Part shown: piece by piece, positions 19,126-28,460 of the stretch
Position numbering within the stretch: the stretch's first letter is position 1
Layout: the number at the start of each line of letters is the position of its first letter
From: Gammaproteobacteria bacterium 45_16_T64
GTDB taxonomy: Bacteria; Pseudomonadota; Gammaproteobacteria; Pseudomonadales; Ketobacteraceae
Assembly (NCBI GenBank): GCA_002162955.1
Contig: MABD01000024.1
Location: 280,618-344,617, forward strand
DNA: 64,000 bases
Reading direction: 5' to 3'
The notes under the pieces: generated by a model
Database searches by the model: none
Told to the model about the DNA's origin: nothing
The model's input: the letters and a program-made list of their open reading frames with translations, nothing else
Position numbers and translations under genes: made by a program

Positions 19126-20973
19126 ATGAAACAGTTTACTGTTCAAGCACTGGTAATAGCGGTAAGTAGCGTAGTTTATCTGACGGCGTGTGGTGTTGGC
19201 CCTCAAGAATCTGTTGATAGCATCCCGTTAGCAGGGGGGAATGAAACAGAGGTGAACGAAAAGCCCATAAAATATGCAAAAAATACGCTGAAAGACCGTG
19301 ATCGCAGAATCACTCACCCGCAGACAAAGGAGATGGAGGAAAGCGTGTTGGTAAGCGCGGAGCGTATTGATCAATTTTCTGATGATGCTACATCAGCGGC
19401 TGTTTTAGGACGTGGTGTTTTGCCTGCACCGGGGAAAATGGAGAAAAAGCTTGTTCGCGCAAAATCTAAGATAGCAGTGTCACAACTGAGCAGCGTGATG
19501 CCTTATCAATCGGTGATTATTGCGACGGAAGACGTTGATCGAGAAAATTATCAGTCGATTGCATCGAACCCTGTTCATTTGGTGGTAGAGAACCCCGTCT
19601 CAACGTTTAGTATTGATGTCGACACTGGAAGTTATAGCAATGTACGGCGATTTATTAACGGCGGGCGTTTGCCACAAAAGAATGCAGTTAGGGTTGAGGA
19701 ATTGGTTAATTACTTTAATTACGATTATCCGCAACCGGATTCGAAAGAATCCCCTTTTCTTATTACCACTGAAGTTGCGCCGTCCCCTTGGAATAACACC
19801 TCTCAGTTATTACACATCGGAATCAAGGGGTATGATATTGATCGCACGGCGCTACCCAATGCCAATTTGGTTTTTCTAGTGGATGTATCAGGCTCCATGA
19901 ACTCTCCGCAAAAATTGGGGTTGCTTAAGCAGTCACTCAAATTGATTACTCAGAAAATGCGCCCAGAAGATAGAATTTCTATTGTTGTTTATGCAGGAGC
20001 TTCTGGAGTGGTGTTGGAGGGGATGTCAGGATCAGACAAGGCTAAAATAAATCATGCAATTGATCAGTTTCAAGCCGGGGGTTCAACCAATGGGGGCGCA
20101 GGGATAAAGCTTGCCTATCAATTGGCAGAAAACTACTTTATTGACGGCGGTATTAACCGTGTCTTGTTAGCGACAGATGGTGATTTTAACGTGGGTGCTG
20201 TGAACTTCGAAGCGTTAATCGATATGGTCGAAAAACGACGAAAAACCGGTATTTCATTGACAACCCTAGGGTTTGGGCAGGGGAATTATAACGATCAGCT
20301 AATGGAACAGTTAGCTGATAAAGGCAACGGTAATTATGCCTATATCGACACATTACAAGAAGCGCGAAAAGTACTCGTAGAGCAGATGTCTTCAACTTTA
20401 TTTACCATTGCAAAGGATGTGAAGATTCAAGTGGAATTTAATCCTACGGTTGTTCAAGAATATCGTTTGATTGGTTATGAAAATAGAGCCCTAAAACGAG
20501 AAGATTTTAATAACGACAAGATCGATGCAGGGGAAGTGGGTGCAGGACATTCCGTGACGGCGCTGTACGAAATCACCCTAAAGGGGCGAACAGGAAATTT
20601 GATTGATCCATTACGATATGCCGATAATAGAGGGCACGAAGTAAAGGGCACCTCGTTAGCAAATGAAGCAGAGCTAGCATTTGTTAAACTACGTTATAAG
20701 AAGCCAGGTCAACATACGAGTCAGCTGATGACGAAGCCGGTTGCAATGGCGGCAATGAATGAATCGTTTGATAACGCGAGTGATCGGTTTAAATTCTCTG
20801 CGGCTGTTGCGGGTTTTGGACAGATTCTTTCAGGTGGAAAGTACACTCAGTCGTTGACCTTGGAGGGTGTAGAAAAAATGGGTGTGGCGTCGAAGGGAAT
20901 GGATAAGTGGGGGTATCGCAGTGAATTTGTCAATCTAGTGAGGTTGGCCAGTGCGTTAGACTCGAAGGGTTAA
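19126..20973 (+). CDS. von Willebrand factor A domain lipoprotein (YfbK-like)
   Basis: 615 residues. The signal peptide ends in a lipobox (VVYLTAC), so it is probably lipid-anchored. A linker and an N-terminal von Willebrand-associated segment (NPVSTFSIDVDTGSYSNVRRFI) precede a vWA domain with an intact MIDAS start (VFLVDVSGSMNSPQK) and ATDGDFNVG. The C-terminal part (ASDRFKFSAAVAGFGQILSGG) matches the DUF3520 tail of YfbK-type proteins. TCGGAG precedes the ATG. It is followed by an ECF sigma factor and a membrane protein, a common trio; the role is unknown, possibly surface or stress related. Confidence 0.87.
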   Translation: MKQFTVQALVIAVSSVVYLTACGVGPQESVDSIPLAGGNETEVNEKPIKYAKNTLKDRDRRITHPQTKEMEESVLVSAERIDQFSDDATSAAVLGRGVLPAPGKMEKKLVRAKSKIAVSQLSSVMPYQSVIIATEDVDRENYQSIASNPVHLVVENPVSTFSIDVDTGSYSNVRRFINGGRLPQKNAVRVEELVNYFNYDYPQPDSKESPFLITTEVAPSPWNNTSQLLHIGIKGYDIDRTALPNANLVFLVDVSGSMNSPQKLGLLKQSLKLITQKMRPEDRISIVVYAGASGVVLEGMSGSDKAKINHAIDQFQAGGSTNGGAGIKLAYQLAENYFIDGGINRVLLATDGDFNVGAVNFEALIDMVEKRRKTGISLTTLGFGQGNYNDQLMEQLADKGNGNYAYIDTLQEARKVLVEQMSSTLFTIAKDVKIQVEFNPTVVQEYRLIGYENRALKREDFNNDKIDAGEVGAGHSVTALYEITLKGRTGNLIDPLRYADNRGHEVKGTSLANEAELAFVKLRYKKPGQHTSQLMTKPVAMAAMNESFDNASDRFKFSAAVAGFGQILSGGKYTQSLTLEGVEKMGVASKGMDKWGYRSEFVNLVRLASALDSKG

Positions 20974-20988
20974 ATAGCGCCAGGGGTT

Positions 20989-21014
20989 TGTGTCATAGCA
21001 TGGGCTATGACACA
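20989..21014 (+). terminator. Strong hairpin between the vWA and sigma-factor genes
   Basis: TGTGTCATAGC pairs perfectly with GCTATGACACA around an ATGG loop, 16 bp after the vWA stop and about 65 bp before the sigma gene. There is no T run, so it may be a weak terminator or an mRNA-stabilising structure. Confidence 0.45.
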
Positions 21015-21079
21015 CTTGCCTCACAATTTACACAGACAAAATTATTGGTAAGGCTTTCAACTCATTGGACGCATAGTAT

Positions 21080-21667
21080 ATGGATGCACAACAACCAGAT
21101 GAAGCACTGATGCTGCTTTATGGCGCGGGTGATACGGGGGCTTTTGAAATGCTGTATCACCGTCATAAGGGCGGTTTATATCGCTATATGCAACGAAATA
21201 TAGGTTCGATATTGGATGCTGATGAGTTGTTTCAAGAAGTGTGGGCGAAAGTTATCAATGCGGCTTCCGGTTACCAGGTGTCGGCCAAATTTACCACTTG
21301 GCTTTATACTATCGCTCATAACTGCATTATCGATAGTATACGAAAGCATCAACATGCGCCGACAGCACTGACTGTGCATGCAGAGGGCGAAGAGTCTGAA
21401 ATTAACGAACTCGCATCCGAGAGAAATACCGATAATCCACTCATAAATGCGAGTGTAGGGCAGCAGGTTGATAGAATGCTGCATTTCCTTAAGGCATTAC
21501 CTATGGACCAACGAGAGGTATTTTTACTAAAACATGAAGCAGGTTTTAGTGTTGCTGAGATTGCCGGTATCATAGGGGTAGGGGAGGAGACCGCTAAAAC
21601 GCGATTACGGTACGGGATGAAGAAGCTGCGTACTGCCATGGTTAACGACGAAAAGGGAGAGGCATAG
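21080..21667 (+). CDS. ECF-type RNA polymerase sigma factor
   Basis: 195 residues. Region 2 includes DADELFQEVWAKVINAASGY and KFTTWLYTIAHNCIIDSIRK; region 4 includes PMDQREVFLLKHEAGFSVAEIAGIIGVGEETAKTRLRYGMKKLR. Region 3 and sigma-1.1 are absent, as in extracytoplasmic-function sigma factors. Its stop overlaps the GTG of the next gene (TAGTG), implying translational coupling to a possible membrane partner. It probably controls envelope genes, perhaps its own cluster. Confidence 0.92.
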   Translation: MDAQQPDEALMLLYGAGDTGAFEMLYHRHKGGLYRYMQRNIGSILDADELFQEVWAKVINAASGYQVSAKFTTWLYTIAHNCIIDSIRKHQHAPTALTVHAEGEESEINELASERNTDNPLINASVGQQVDRMLHFLKALPMDQREVFLLKHEAGFSVAEIAGIIGVGEETAKTRLRYGMKKLRTAMVNDEKGEA

Positions 21668-22548
21668 TGAACAATGATGATCGTTCAAGCGATGATATGA
21701 TCGCTGATCTATATCAGTCGTCAAAACGTGCCTCAGTGGCGGATAAATGTGAACCCTCCTCAGCAGTAGATAATGCGATCTTAGGGATGGCGAAGGAAGC
21801 ATCGCTTACTCGAAACACAGGGGAAGAAACCGCTAATGTCGTGAATATAGAGAGTACTGTTAAGAGCGCTCTTAGCAGTACTAAAAGGAAGCCTAATTCT
21901 CGATGGGCTATACCCAACTCCTTCGTAGCATGTCTTATCATCAGTGTGACGGTGGGTCTAATATACCGTGAAAATGCGGATTACATAGGGCTTGGTGATT
22001 CTACTGTGAATGAATACGAAATACCTTATCCTACGACAATGACATCCTCTTTGAGCAATGCGGATAATAAGGATAGTGAAGATAAGCGGATGGAAGCAGA
22101 CGCAGATGAAGCCTTGGGTGTCATGCAAGAAACCATCGTAAGTGAAGAAGTTGTTGCACCAATGATGTCCATACAGGCAGTACAGGCGAAGAAGAGCAAA
22201 GCGAAACCGATAGCCAAAGCCAAACTTATGGCAAGACCGATGCTTGCCCCGCGTGAACTAAAACGGGCCCGTAAACAAGAAGGGCGTGCTATCGGCAACG
22301 TCCAGTCTTATGATACTTTTGATGATGAGTCAGAGTTTGTAGAGTCCTTGGCGCCGAGTGTGAGTTCAGATCAGGTGCTTCATAAGGAAGTGAGCGATGA
22401 ACAACAAGCAATTGCACAGATTCGATTCGATAGGATACGTCACTTGGTTAGCGGCGGGGATATCGAGGGCGCTCGGGCTGCTGTAAAAGCGCTTCTGATT
22501 GAGTATCCTGCGTTAACATTACCCAGTGACCTGGCGTTTCTGCGGTAA
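21667..22548 (+). CDS. Single-pass membrane protein coupled to the ECF sigma factor (possible anti-sigma)
   Basis: 293 residues from a GTG overlapping the sigma-factor stop, with GGGAG shortly upstream. The N-terminal 75 residues are acidic and soluble; one TM helix (SFVACLIISVTVGLIYRE) is followed by a low-complexity, Lys/Ala/Glu-rich exterior and a C-terminal helical segment (AQIRFDRIRHLVSGGDIEGARAAVKALL). Gene order and topology fit an anti-sigma factor, but there is no recognisable zinc-binding or RskA domain, so this is inference. Confidence 0.6.
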   Translation: MNNDDRSSDDMIADLYQSSKRASVADKCEPSSAVDNAILGMAKEASLTRNTGEETANVVNIESTVKSALSSTKRKPNSRWAIPNSFVACLIISVTVGLIYRENADYIGLGDSTVNEYEIPYPTTMTSSLSNADNKDSEDKRMEADADEALGVMQETIVSEEVVAPMMSIQAVQAKKSKAKPIAKAKLMARPMLAPRELKRARKQEGRAIGNVQSYDTFDDESEFVESLAPSVSSDQVLHKEVSDEQQAIAQIRFDRIRHLVSGGDIEGARAAVKALLIEYPALTLPSDLAFLR

Positions 22549-22568
22549 GTCGGAGCAGTAGTTTTTGG

Positions 22569-23573
22569 TCAAAAATGTAGAGAAAATCCAGCAGAGGTAG
22601 CGGTTGATTCCCACACTACCTCGTTGAGTTGGGTACCAGCCTTGGTGCCGTCGGAAAAATACACCACATCATCGCCCTTATTGGTCTTCCAATCTTCTAT
22701 TCGATAGGTCACCCATAAAGAGAAGCGGGGGGATGCAAAATACTGATATTTGAATTCGAGATTGTTGCCGGTGCCTGTTGCCCAGTGAGCAAAACTCTTC
22801 GGGTGATCAAAGTCGCTACGTAAATTCCAGTTTGCTTCCGCGTAATAATCGGTAATTAAGAACTCCCAGAGCAGTCCTAAGTGATGATTTTCTCCTCGGT
22901 AAGTCGCGTCAAACGCGAAAATTGCGCTATTCCACACAGCTTCATATTTGCTGTTGAGTTCTGATGTAAAGGGACCAATGGGGAGAGAGGCGGCTCGCGT
23001 ATCGATAATCTGAACTCCGTTCCTCATGCGTAAGTATTGTTGGCTGTAGTTGTATCCAACAAAAGGTGTGACAAAGAATCTTTCGTTCCATTGTAATGGA
23101 TAGCCAATGACAATTTTTCCGTCTAGCGTGGTTGATCCATCTGGATTGGATTCACTCCGACTATATTCGTCGGTTCGATTGTTCCCGTTGTAATCAGAAT
23201 CTATGACTAATCCATCCCTATTCTTACCGGATTTGATATCAATATTGATATCAAATTTCTTTAAAAACCCTTGATTAAAGTGTAAATGTACCGAGCCTTG
23301 GAGTTCAGTGATAGTTAAGTTTTCGTAGGTGAGTTCTGACAAAATATTGGGAGTATTTCTACCGGAGGAGTCACTTGCGATGCTCCAGCGTAATTCTGCT
23401 TCGCGTGTCCCCGTGCCTAATGATAAGGAGATATCGGCATAGCTCTCATCGTAATAGTAATCGTCAAACAATGCCTCAGATGCGAATGACTCAACGCAAA
23501 GGAGTATGCCAATCACAATAGATAATGGAATCGAGAGGTATACATGAGAGATTGGTTGGCTTACTTCCGCCAT
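22569..23573 (-). CDS. Hypothetical outer-membrane beta-barrel protein
   Basis: 334 residues. A hydrophobic signal (LSIPLSIVIGILLCVESFAS) is followed by strand-rich sequence with alternating aromatic residues (FFVTPFVGYNYSQQYLRMRN, NLEFKYQYFASPRFSLWVTYRI) and a C-terminal FSLHF; the terminal Phe is the usual barrel insertion signal. No named family recognised. It converges with the sigma-factor operon, the two stops being 20 bp apart. Confidence 0.7.
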   Translation of the reverse strand: MAEVSQPISHVYLSIPLSIVIGILLCVESFASEALFDDYYYDESYADISLSLGTGTREAELRWSIASDSSGRNTPNILSELTYENLTITELQGSVHLHFNQGFLKKFDINIDIKSGKNRDGLVIDSDYNGNNRTDEYSRSESNPDGSTTLDGKIVIGYPLQWNERFFVTPFVGYNYSQQYLRMRNGVQIIDTRAASLPIGPFTSELNSKYEAVWNSAIFAFDATYRGENHHLGLLWEFLITDYYAEANWNLRSDFDHPKSFAHWATGTGNNLEFKYQYFASPRFSLWVTYRIEDWKTNKGDDVVYFSDGTKAGTQLNEVVWESTATSAGFSLHF

Positions 23574-23807
23574 TGCTACTTAAACCCTAAGAAATGAAGA
23601 ACTACGAAACGGTTATTTAAGTAATAGTTGGTAATTACAAATGAACTAAATATTTGTTTTTTATAGGTTTTCTGGTTGATATAAAATCATTGCAGGGAAA
23701 AACAGAAAACGGACTAATTTCATGCAGTTAGCGAATGATTCTGGTAGTCTTTTCTAAACCGTCAGTTATTTGTCGAGTCAAACAGTGTTAGGGGGAATTA
23801 TGTACAG

Positions 23808-24545
23808 TTGTTCCACTTCTTATGGGATATTGGACATTTACCATTGAAATCAATTGAGTACTCTTTGGTGTTAAGTAAGCGAAAAACCATCGCAATTATT
23901 GTAAAGCCGGATCAATCTGTAGAAGTACGTGCCCCCAGGCGTGTGTCTAAGCGGGAGGTCGAATCCTTTCTTCAGCTAAAGCAGGCTTGGGTACTCTCTA
24001 AGTTGAACGAATTTTCCTTACGTCCTGCGCCTCATCAGCCCATATTTGAACTGGGTGCCAGTCACTATTTTCTGGGAGAACCTCATCGATTGGTTGACGC
24101 TACGAAGGCAATACAGGGGCAGCAAATGGGGCTTGCGCTCTCTTATGAAGACGATGTAATTCCTCTTAGATCCATTGATGGTGCAACATCAGCCCAGGTT
24201 GAGCGTAAGTTAGACCAGTGGTATCGGGTTGAGGCGTTAGCCTTGTTCCAAGAGCGTCATGATTATTGGCGCGAGCAGATGGAAGAATTTTTGTTGCCAG
24301 AGTCTGTTGTGACATTAAGGAAGATGAAACGTCGATGGGGCAGTTGTAGTATTCATGGGAAAATCACCTTTAGCACTGCTTTGGCAAAGTATCCCTTGCA
24401 ATGTATTGATTCTGTGGTGGTTCATGAGTTATGCCATCTGCTGGAATTTTCACATAACCAACGTTTTTATGGCTTTATGGATCAGGTATATCCAGACTGG
24501 AAGCTAGGTGACAAGTTACTGCAGTCGCTAAGTTGGCAATATTAG
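23808..24545 (+). CDS. YgjP-like M48-type metallopeptidase
   Basis: Up to 245 residues. SIEYSLVLSKRKTIAIIVKP opens the family domain; MKRRWGSCSIHGKITFSTALAKYP and VVHELCHLLEFSHNQRFY (HExxH-type zinc site with a third His) define the YgjP/DUF45 metallopeptidases. The start is uncertain. No ATG lies upstream in frame: the first options are TTG at 23808, with AGGGGGAA eleven bases upstream, or TTG at 23844. The ATG at 23800 is in another frame and stops quickly. The family is common but its substrate is unknown. Confidence 0.83.
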   Translation: MFHFLWDIGHLPLKSIEYSLVLSKRKTIAIIVKPDQSVEVRAPRRVSKREVESFLQLKQAWVLSKLNEFSLRPAPHQPIFELGASHYFLGEPHRLVDATKAIQGQQMGLALSYEDDVIPLRSIDGATSAQVERKLDQWYRVEALALFQERHDYWREQMEEFLLPESVVTLRKMKRRWGSCSIHGKITFSTALAKYPLQCIDSVVVHELCHLLEFSHNQRFYGFMDQVYPDWKLGDKLLQSLSWQY

Positions 24546-24603
24546 TTATCTGTAGTTGGCTTAGCTATACTCCATAGATTGTTAGCAGAGGATACTGATA
24601 ATC

Positions 24604-25386
24604 ATGGATAACGCGGTACTGTGGGAGAGGATTAGAGCAGAAGTTGTGGAGGAAGCGGGCAAAGAACCGATTCTTGCGAGTTTCTTTCACTCCACCATAT
24701 TAAATCACAGTAGTTTAGAGTGTTCGCTGAGTTTTCATTTGGCCAATAAACTGGACTCACTAACGTTACCCGCAATCGCGGTGCGAGAGATAATACTGCG
24801 GGCATTCTCAGAAGATCCGAGCATTGCAAATTTCGTTTGCCAAGATATAAGAGCCGTCGTAGATAGGGATCCAGTATGCTCCAATTATTCAGTCCCTTTT
24901 CTCTACTTTAAAGGTTTTCAGGCGCTTCAGGCATACCGGGTTTCTCATTGGTTATGGAATCAGGGGCGAGAATCGTTGGCACTGTTTTTTCAAAATCAGA
25001 TATCGGTTGTATTCGGTGTTGATATTCACCCTGCTGCAAAAGTGGGTGGCGGTATATTGGTGGATCACGCGACGGGCATTGTTGTGGGGGAGACTGCAGT
25101 TATTGAAGATGATGTGTCCATTATGCAACAAGTCACCTTAGGCGGAACAGGTAAAGAAAGTGGTGATCGACATCCGAAAATTCGTCGTGGTGTATTGGTT
25201 GCGACAGGAGCCAAAGTGCTTGGTAACGTTGAGGTAGGAGAAGGGGCGAAGGTTGCGGCAGGCAGTGTCGTACTTGAGTCTGTTCCCCCGCACACTACGG
25301 TGGCAGGTGTTCCTGCGAAAGTGGTGGGGCGGCCTTGTTGTCAGTCACCATCGCTAAATATGGATCAGAACATAGAGGATAGTTAA
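24604..25386 (+). CDS. cysE: Serine O-acetyltransferase
   Basis: 260 residues. The N-terminal helical domain (LWERIRAEVVEEAGKEPILASFF) and C-terminal left-handed beta-helix of hexapeptide repeats (VDIHPAAKVGGGILVDHATG, TLGGTGKESGDRHPKI, HTTVAGVPAKVVG) match CysE. It makes O-acetylserine from serine and acetyl-CoA, the precursor of cysteine. The catalytic His/Asp region (DHATG, GDRHPKI) is intact. It stands alone rather than beside iscR, so this is the biosynthetic type. Confidence 0.94.
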   Translation: MDNAVLWERIRAEVVEEAGKEPILASFFHSTILNHSSLECSLSFHLANKLDSLTLPAIAVREIILRAFSEDPSIANFVCQDIRAVVDRDPVCSNYSVPFLYFKGFQALQAYRVSHWLWNQGRESLALFFQNQISVVFGVDIHPAAKVGGGILVDHATGIVVGETAVIEDDVSIMQQVTLGGTGKESGDRHPKIRRGVLVATGAKVLGNVEVGEGAKVAAGSVVLESVPPHTTVAGVPAKVVGRPCCQSPSLNMDQNIEDS

Positions 25387-25395
25387 GCATAGAAG

Positions 25396-25429
25396 AAAAA
25401 ATGCGATCCAACGATGTGTTAGATCGCAT
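25396..25429 (-). terminator. Rho-independent terminator of the P450 gene
   Basis: On the minus strand ATGCGATC and GATCGCAT pair around a 13-nt loop and are followed by a run of T. It lies just after the P450 stop at 25436, and also faces the end of cysE. Confidence 0.7.
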
Positions 25430-25435
25430 GAGTAT

Positions 25436-26920
25436 TTACGCAGCGCTTTCTGTTTCTATAGCGGGACAACCATAGTCGGATGGGCGTATTTTCTTAACCG
25501 TAATAGGAACTCCCAGTTGAGGCTCGGTCTGTCCGCCAATTAGTCTCGAACGTGGCAGGGTATTAGTCCCTTCAAACTCGGAGCCAAACTCTACACGTCG
25601 GGCAAATTCTGAGAAGATGACCCTGAGTTGTTGGCGAGCATGCCCCATGCCAACACAGGCCCTTCGACCGCCACCAAAAGGCATGAATTCACTGGGTTTA
25701 AAGGATCGATTACCGCCGTTTTTGTCCATCCAACGTTCAGGGTTGAATTTTAATGCATCATCGCCATAAATATCTGTTCTGCGGTGAGTTAAATAAATAT
25801 TTGGTAATACCGCAGTACCTGCAGGGATCAGCCATTTTCCAATTTTGGTATCTTGCTTTAGCCATCGGATAAATCCAGGCGCAGAGGGCGTTATGCGTTG
25901 TGATTCGTTTAAGCACGCAGTCAAATAAGGCAATTGAGATGCTAGGAATGGGTCGTGTTTTCCCTCTTTTTGGATGAAACCTACAACTTCTTCTCTGATT
26001 TTTGTGTTTTCTTCAGGCTGTTGTTGGAGCCAAATCATTAGCCAGGCTGCGGTTGCTGCACTGGTTTCATGCCCTCCAATCATCAGCCCATACACTTCAG
26101 AAATAACCCGTTCTTCGGCGAGAAGGTTGCCGTCAGCATCGGTTGTTCTTGCAAGCGATGACAGCGTATGGGATTCCGTTTCGTCCATACGAGAACGAAT
26201 ATCTCGTATATCTTCTCGGAGTAGTGCACCCAGTTGAACTTTTAGATCCACACCTCGTTTCCAGGGTAATAGGCCTTTTTTAGCATTACCCATTTTTCCT
26301 GATTCAGAACGAGAAATATACTGTTTATTCAAGAACTGTCTAAATTTACGGGCACCAACGACAGAGGCCAATGTGAAATTGATATCGCTGTTTGCTTCCA
26401 TGATCCAATTAAGCATTAGTTCTTTATAGCGATCTTTACGTTCACCTTCGCGTAAATTAAACAATGTCGCACAGGTAATATCCATGGTGATATCACCAAT
26501 TAGACGGGGACCGTCGAATTGGTCAGACACATTCCAGGAATCAATGTGCTCGTTAACAATTTCATACATCATATTGGCGCGAATCTTCATTCGATCACCA
26601 CTAAAATGAGGGATAATTAATTTTCGAGCTTCGTGGTGCGCCTCATCATTTGAAAAGACCAAATTACTTTCACCCAGATCAAAAGGTAGTTGCACTAAGC
26701 TACCATCTATTTGGTCCCGTTTGAGTCTAAGGATGTCCTTTATCATATCAGGATCTGACGTCCAAACCATAGGCCCTTGGCCTGGGAATGTAAGGGTAAA
26801 AGTATCTCCGAGTTCGGCCTGCTTTTCTTCGAAGTAGTCCCAAATACCAATGCCTAAAGCCAATGCTTGTTTAAATTTGTTTTCTTTGGGAATAGGGGGG
26901 AGTTGTGGTTGTTCGCTCAT
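25436..26920 (-). CDS. Cytochrome P450
   Basis: About 494 residues. It has the I-helix oxygen-binding motif GGHETSAATA, ExxR in NESQRI, PERW in the meander, and the heme loop FMPFGGGRRACVGMGHARQ with the axial Cys. The residue after GGHE is Thr, as required for proton delivery. GGAGG lies six bases before the ATG at 26920; the open frame upstream adds 17 residues of no known family. Soluble, so probably dependent on ferredoxin; none is in the window. The VOC gene lies 75 bp upstream on the same strand, and both oppose a TetR gene. Substrate unknown, likely hydrophobic. Confidence 0.93.
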   Translation of the reverse strand: MSEQPQLPPIPKENKFKQALALGIGIWDYFEEKQAELGDTFTLTFPGQGPMVWTSDPDMIKDILRLKRDQIDGSLVQLPFDLGESNLVFSNDEAHHEARKLIIPHFSGDRMKIRANMMYEIVNEHIDSWNVSDQFDGPRLIGDITMDITCATLFNLREGERKDRYKELMLNWIMEANSDINFTLASVVGARKFRQFLNKQYISRSESGKMGNAKKGLLPWKRGVDLKVQLGALLREDIRDIRSRMDETESHTLSSLARTTDADGNLLAEERVISEVYGLMIGGHETSAATAAWLMIWLQQQPEENTKIREEVVGFIQKEGKHDPFLASQLPYLTACLNESQRITPSAPGFIRWLKQDTKIGKWLIPAGTAVLPNIYLTHRRTDIYGDDALKFNPERWMDKNGGNRSFKPSEFMPFGGGRRACVGMGHARQQLRVIFSEFARRVEFGSEFEGTNTLPRSRLIGGQTEPQLGVPITVKKIRPSDYGCPAIETESAA

Positions 26921-26995
26921 GTCTGCCTCCGGTAATAAAATCAACTTGGCATTGCGACTACTTTTCTGCAACGCAGTGTCTATAGATGGGTGCTC

Positions 26996-27463
26996 TTATC
27001 CATAGGACCATTGTTTGGCAGGTTTCATACCCTCTTTCCATTGTAAAAATTGTACGTCGATCCAAATGGGAAGCAGATACCGAAAGTAATAGAAGTGGGT
27101 CACGACAGGGCCCGCCTCGAAGTCGTCACCAACGTGCATTAATTCCACACGTGGATCTTTCTTTTGCCATTCCTTCACTTTTTCAAGCGTTTCATCGACC
27201 TCGTTCCAAGTGTCCACCAAGAAACCAATGTGGTCATAGCTTTGCAGCGTCAACGGTTTTGGGTCTTCTGCGAGGAAAAAGAATTGGCTGAATTCAGTGT
27301 CGGTGCTGATTAGAAATTTGTTGGGGACATCAAGATCCACCATCGGCACTTCGATACTAGTGCACCCAAAAATATCCCCATAGAAAGCAATAAGGTTTTC
27401 TTTTTCTTTATCGATCATGCCAATAGGAACAGTGAGCTCCATGTGATTAAAACGTAATGGCAT
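26996..27463 (-). CDS. VOC-family (glyoxalase/dioxygenase fold) protein
   Basis: 155 residues with the vicinal-oxygen-chelate pattern: FNHMELTVP with the first metal-ligand His, FYGDIFGC, and YDHIGFLVDTWNEVDETLEKVKEW with the second. Members act on diverse substrates (glyoxalase, ring-cleavage, epimerase). It is upstream of the P450, likely co-transcribed, and divergent from TetR and the exporter. Two palindromic operator candidates lie in its upstream region. Confidence 0.85.
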   Translation of the reverse strand: MPLRFNHMELTVPIGMIDKEKENLIAFYGDIFGCTSIEVPMVDLDVPNKFLISTDTEFSQFFFLAEDPKPLTLQSYDHIGFLVDTWNEVDETLEKVKEWQKKDPRVELMHVGDDFEAGPVVTHFYYFRYLLPIWIDVQFLQWKEGMKPAKQWSYG

Positions 27464-27516
27464 AGTGAGTTCTCCTCAGTCATGTTTTATGTTGGAATAT
27501 TGAGACTACTAATAAA

Positions 27517-27532
27517 CTTTACATGCGTAAAG
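27517..27532. promoter_or_regulatory. Palindromic operator candidate O1
   Basis: CTTTACATGCGTAAAG: six-base arms CTTTAC/GTAAAG around a 4-bp centre. It lies 54 bp upstream of the VOC start and shares both arms with the palindrome at 27625. Probable binding site of the TetR regulator encoded at 27806. Confidence 0.7.
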
Positions 27533-27624
27533 TAATATTAGTGGGTTATTTTTTAGATGCAAGATAACGAAAATAGATAAGGTGTTTTTATAACTATAAA
27601 GTTGCAATCGAATTTCAAATATAA

Positions 27625-27640
27625 CTTTACGTTAGTAAAG
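27625..27640. promoter_or_regulatory. Palindromic operator candidate O2
   Basis: CTTTACGTTAGTAAAG has the same arms as the palindrome at 27517, with a different 4-bp centre. The two are 108 bp apart centre to centre, near ten helical turns, which would allow looping. It lies 165 bp before the TetR start. Confidence 0.7.
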
Positions 27641-27805
27641 ATATATTGCTATGCTGTAAATCATTCACTCATTCGGTTTCATAGTAACCAAGTGTTGATA
27701 GTGGCAAGGTCGTTACAAGAAATAATGGGAGCTACCCGGTATTTTTGATAAACTCCTTTAAAATTATCGATTTGGCGATGTGTTACTAAGGTGAAATAAG
27801 CGCAT

Positions 27806-28438
27806 ATGAGCAAAGAAATCTGGTTGGATGAGTCACCTGCGACTTCTCGGCGGGAACGTAGAAAACAGGAATTTCGGGAAAAAATCATCGAGTCGGCGAT
27901 CATGTTGTTCGAAAAGAACGGGTGTGATGCAACGACGTTGGAGGATATATGTGATATTGCAGAGATATCCAGGCCAACTTTCTACAGTTATTACGCATCG
28001 AAGCAGGAATTGATCGATGCATTGGGGCAAAAGTTGTGGCTTAACGTAATAAAGGAGCTGACTTCTGAGTCTCTGGCGAAGCATGAGTCGACTCAGCAGT
28101 ATATACAGTCATTTCTCGAACTAACGCGGCGTGAAATTGTTAAATACAGCAGGCTTGAGAAAGAGCTAATTCGTCAAATTATGAGTAACGATCCGGGTGA
28201 TAGCCGAACTGCCAATATTCTCAATGGTATGACCAGTATGTTGATGAGCATTTATTCCCAAGGAAAAAAGAAAGGGGATATTGGTAATCGCTATCCGGTG
28301 GATTTTCTTGCTGAGATGACAATGGGTAGCATTTCGTCAGTGATGATGAATTGGGCATTGGATCCTGATTTTCCCATAGAAAAGCGGCTTAAGCAGCTAG
28401 CAGATTACATACCTAGCATGTTGGAGCTTAATAAATAA
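27806..28438 (+). CDS. TetR-family transcriptional regulator
   Basis: 210 residues. The N-terminal helix-turn-helix (TTLEDICDIAEISRPTFYSYYASKQELIDAL) is preceded by a basic arm (SRRERRKQEFREKIIESA). The C-terminal half is helical and family-variable, as expected for a ligand-binding domain. It is divergent from the VOC-P450 genes and 22 bp upstream of the second MMPL exporter, so it probably controls both sides through the two CTTTAC-N4-GTAAAG palindromes. Confidence 0.92.
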   Translation: MSKEIWLDESPATSRRERRKQEFREKIIESAIMLFEKNGCDATTLEDICDIAEISRPTFYSYYASKQELIDALGQKLWLNVIKELTSESLAKHESTQQYIQSFLELTRREIVKYSRLEKELIRQIMSNDPGDSRTANILNGMTSMLMSIYSQGKKKGDIGNRYPVDFLAEMTMGSISSVMMNWALDPDFPIEKRLKQLADYIPSMLELNK

Positions 28439-28460
28439 TGTAAATGTTGTAGGTATCTTA

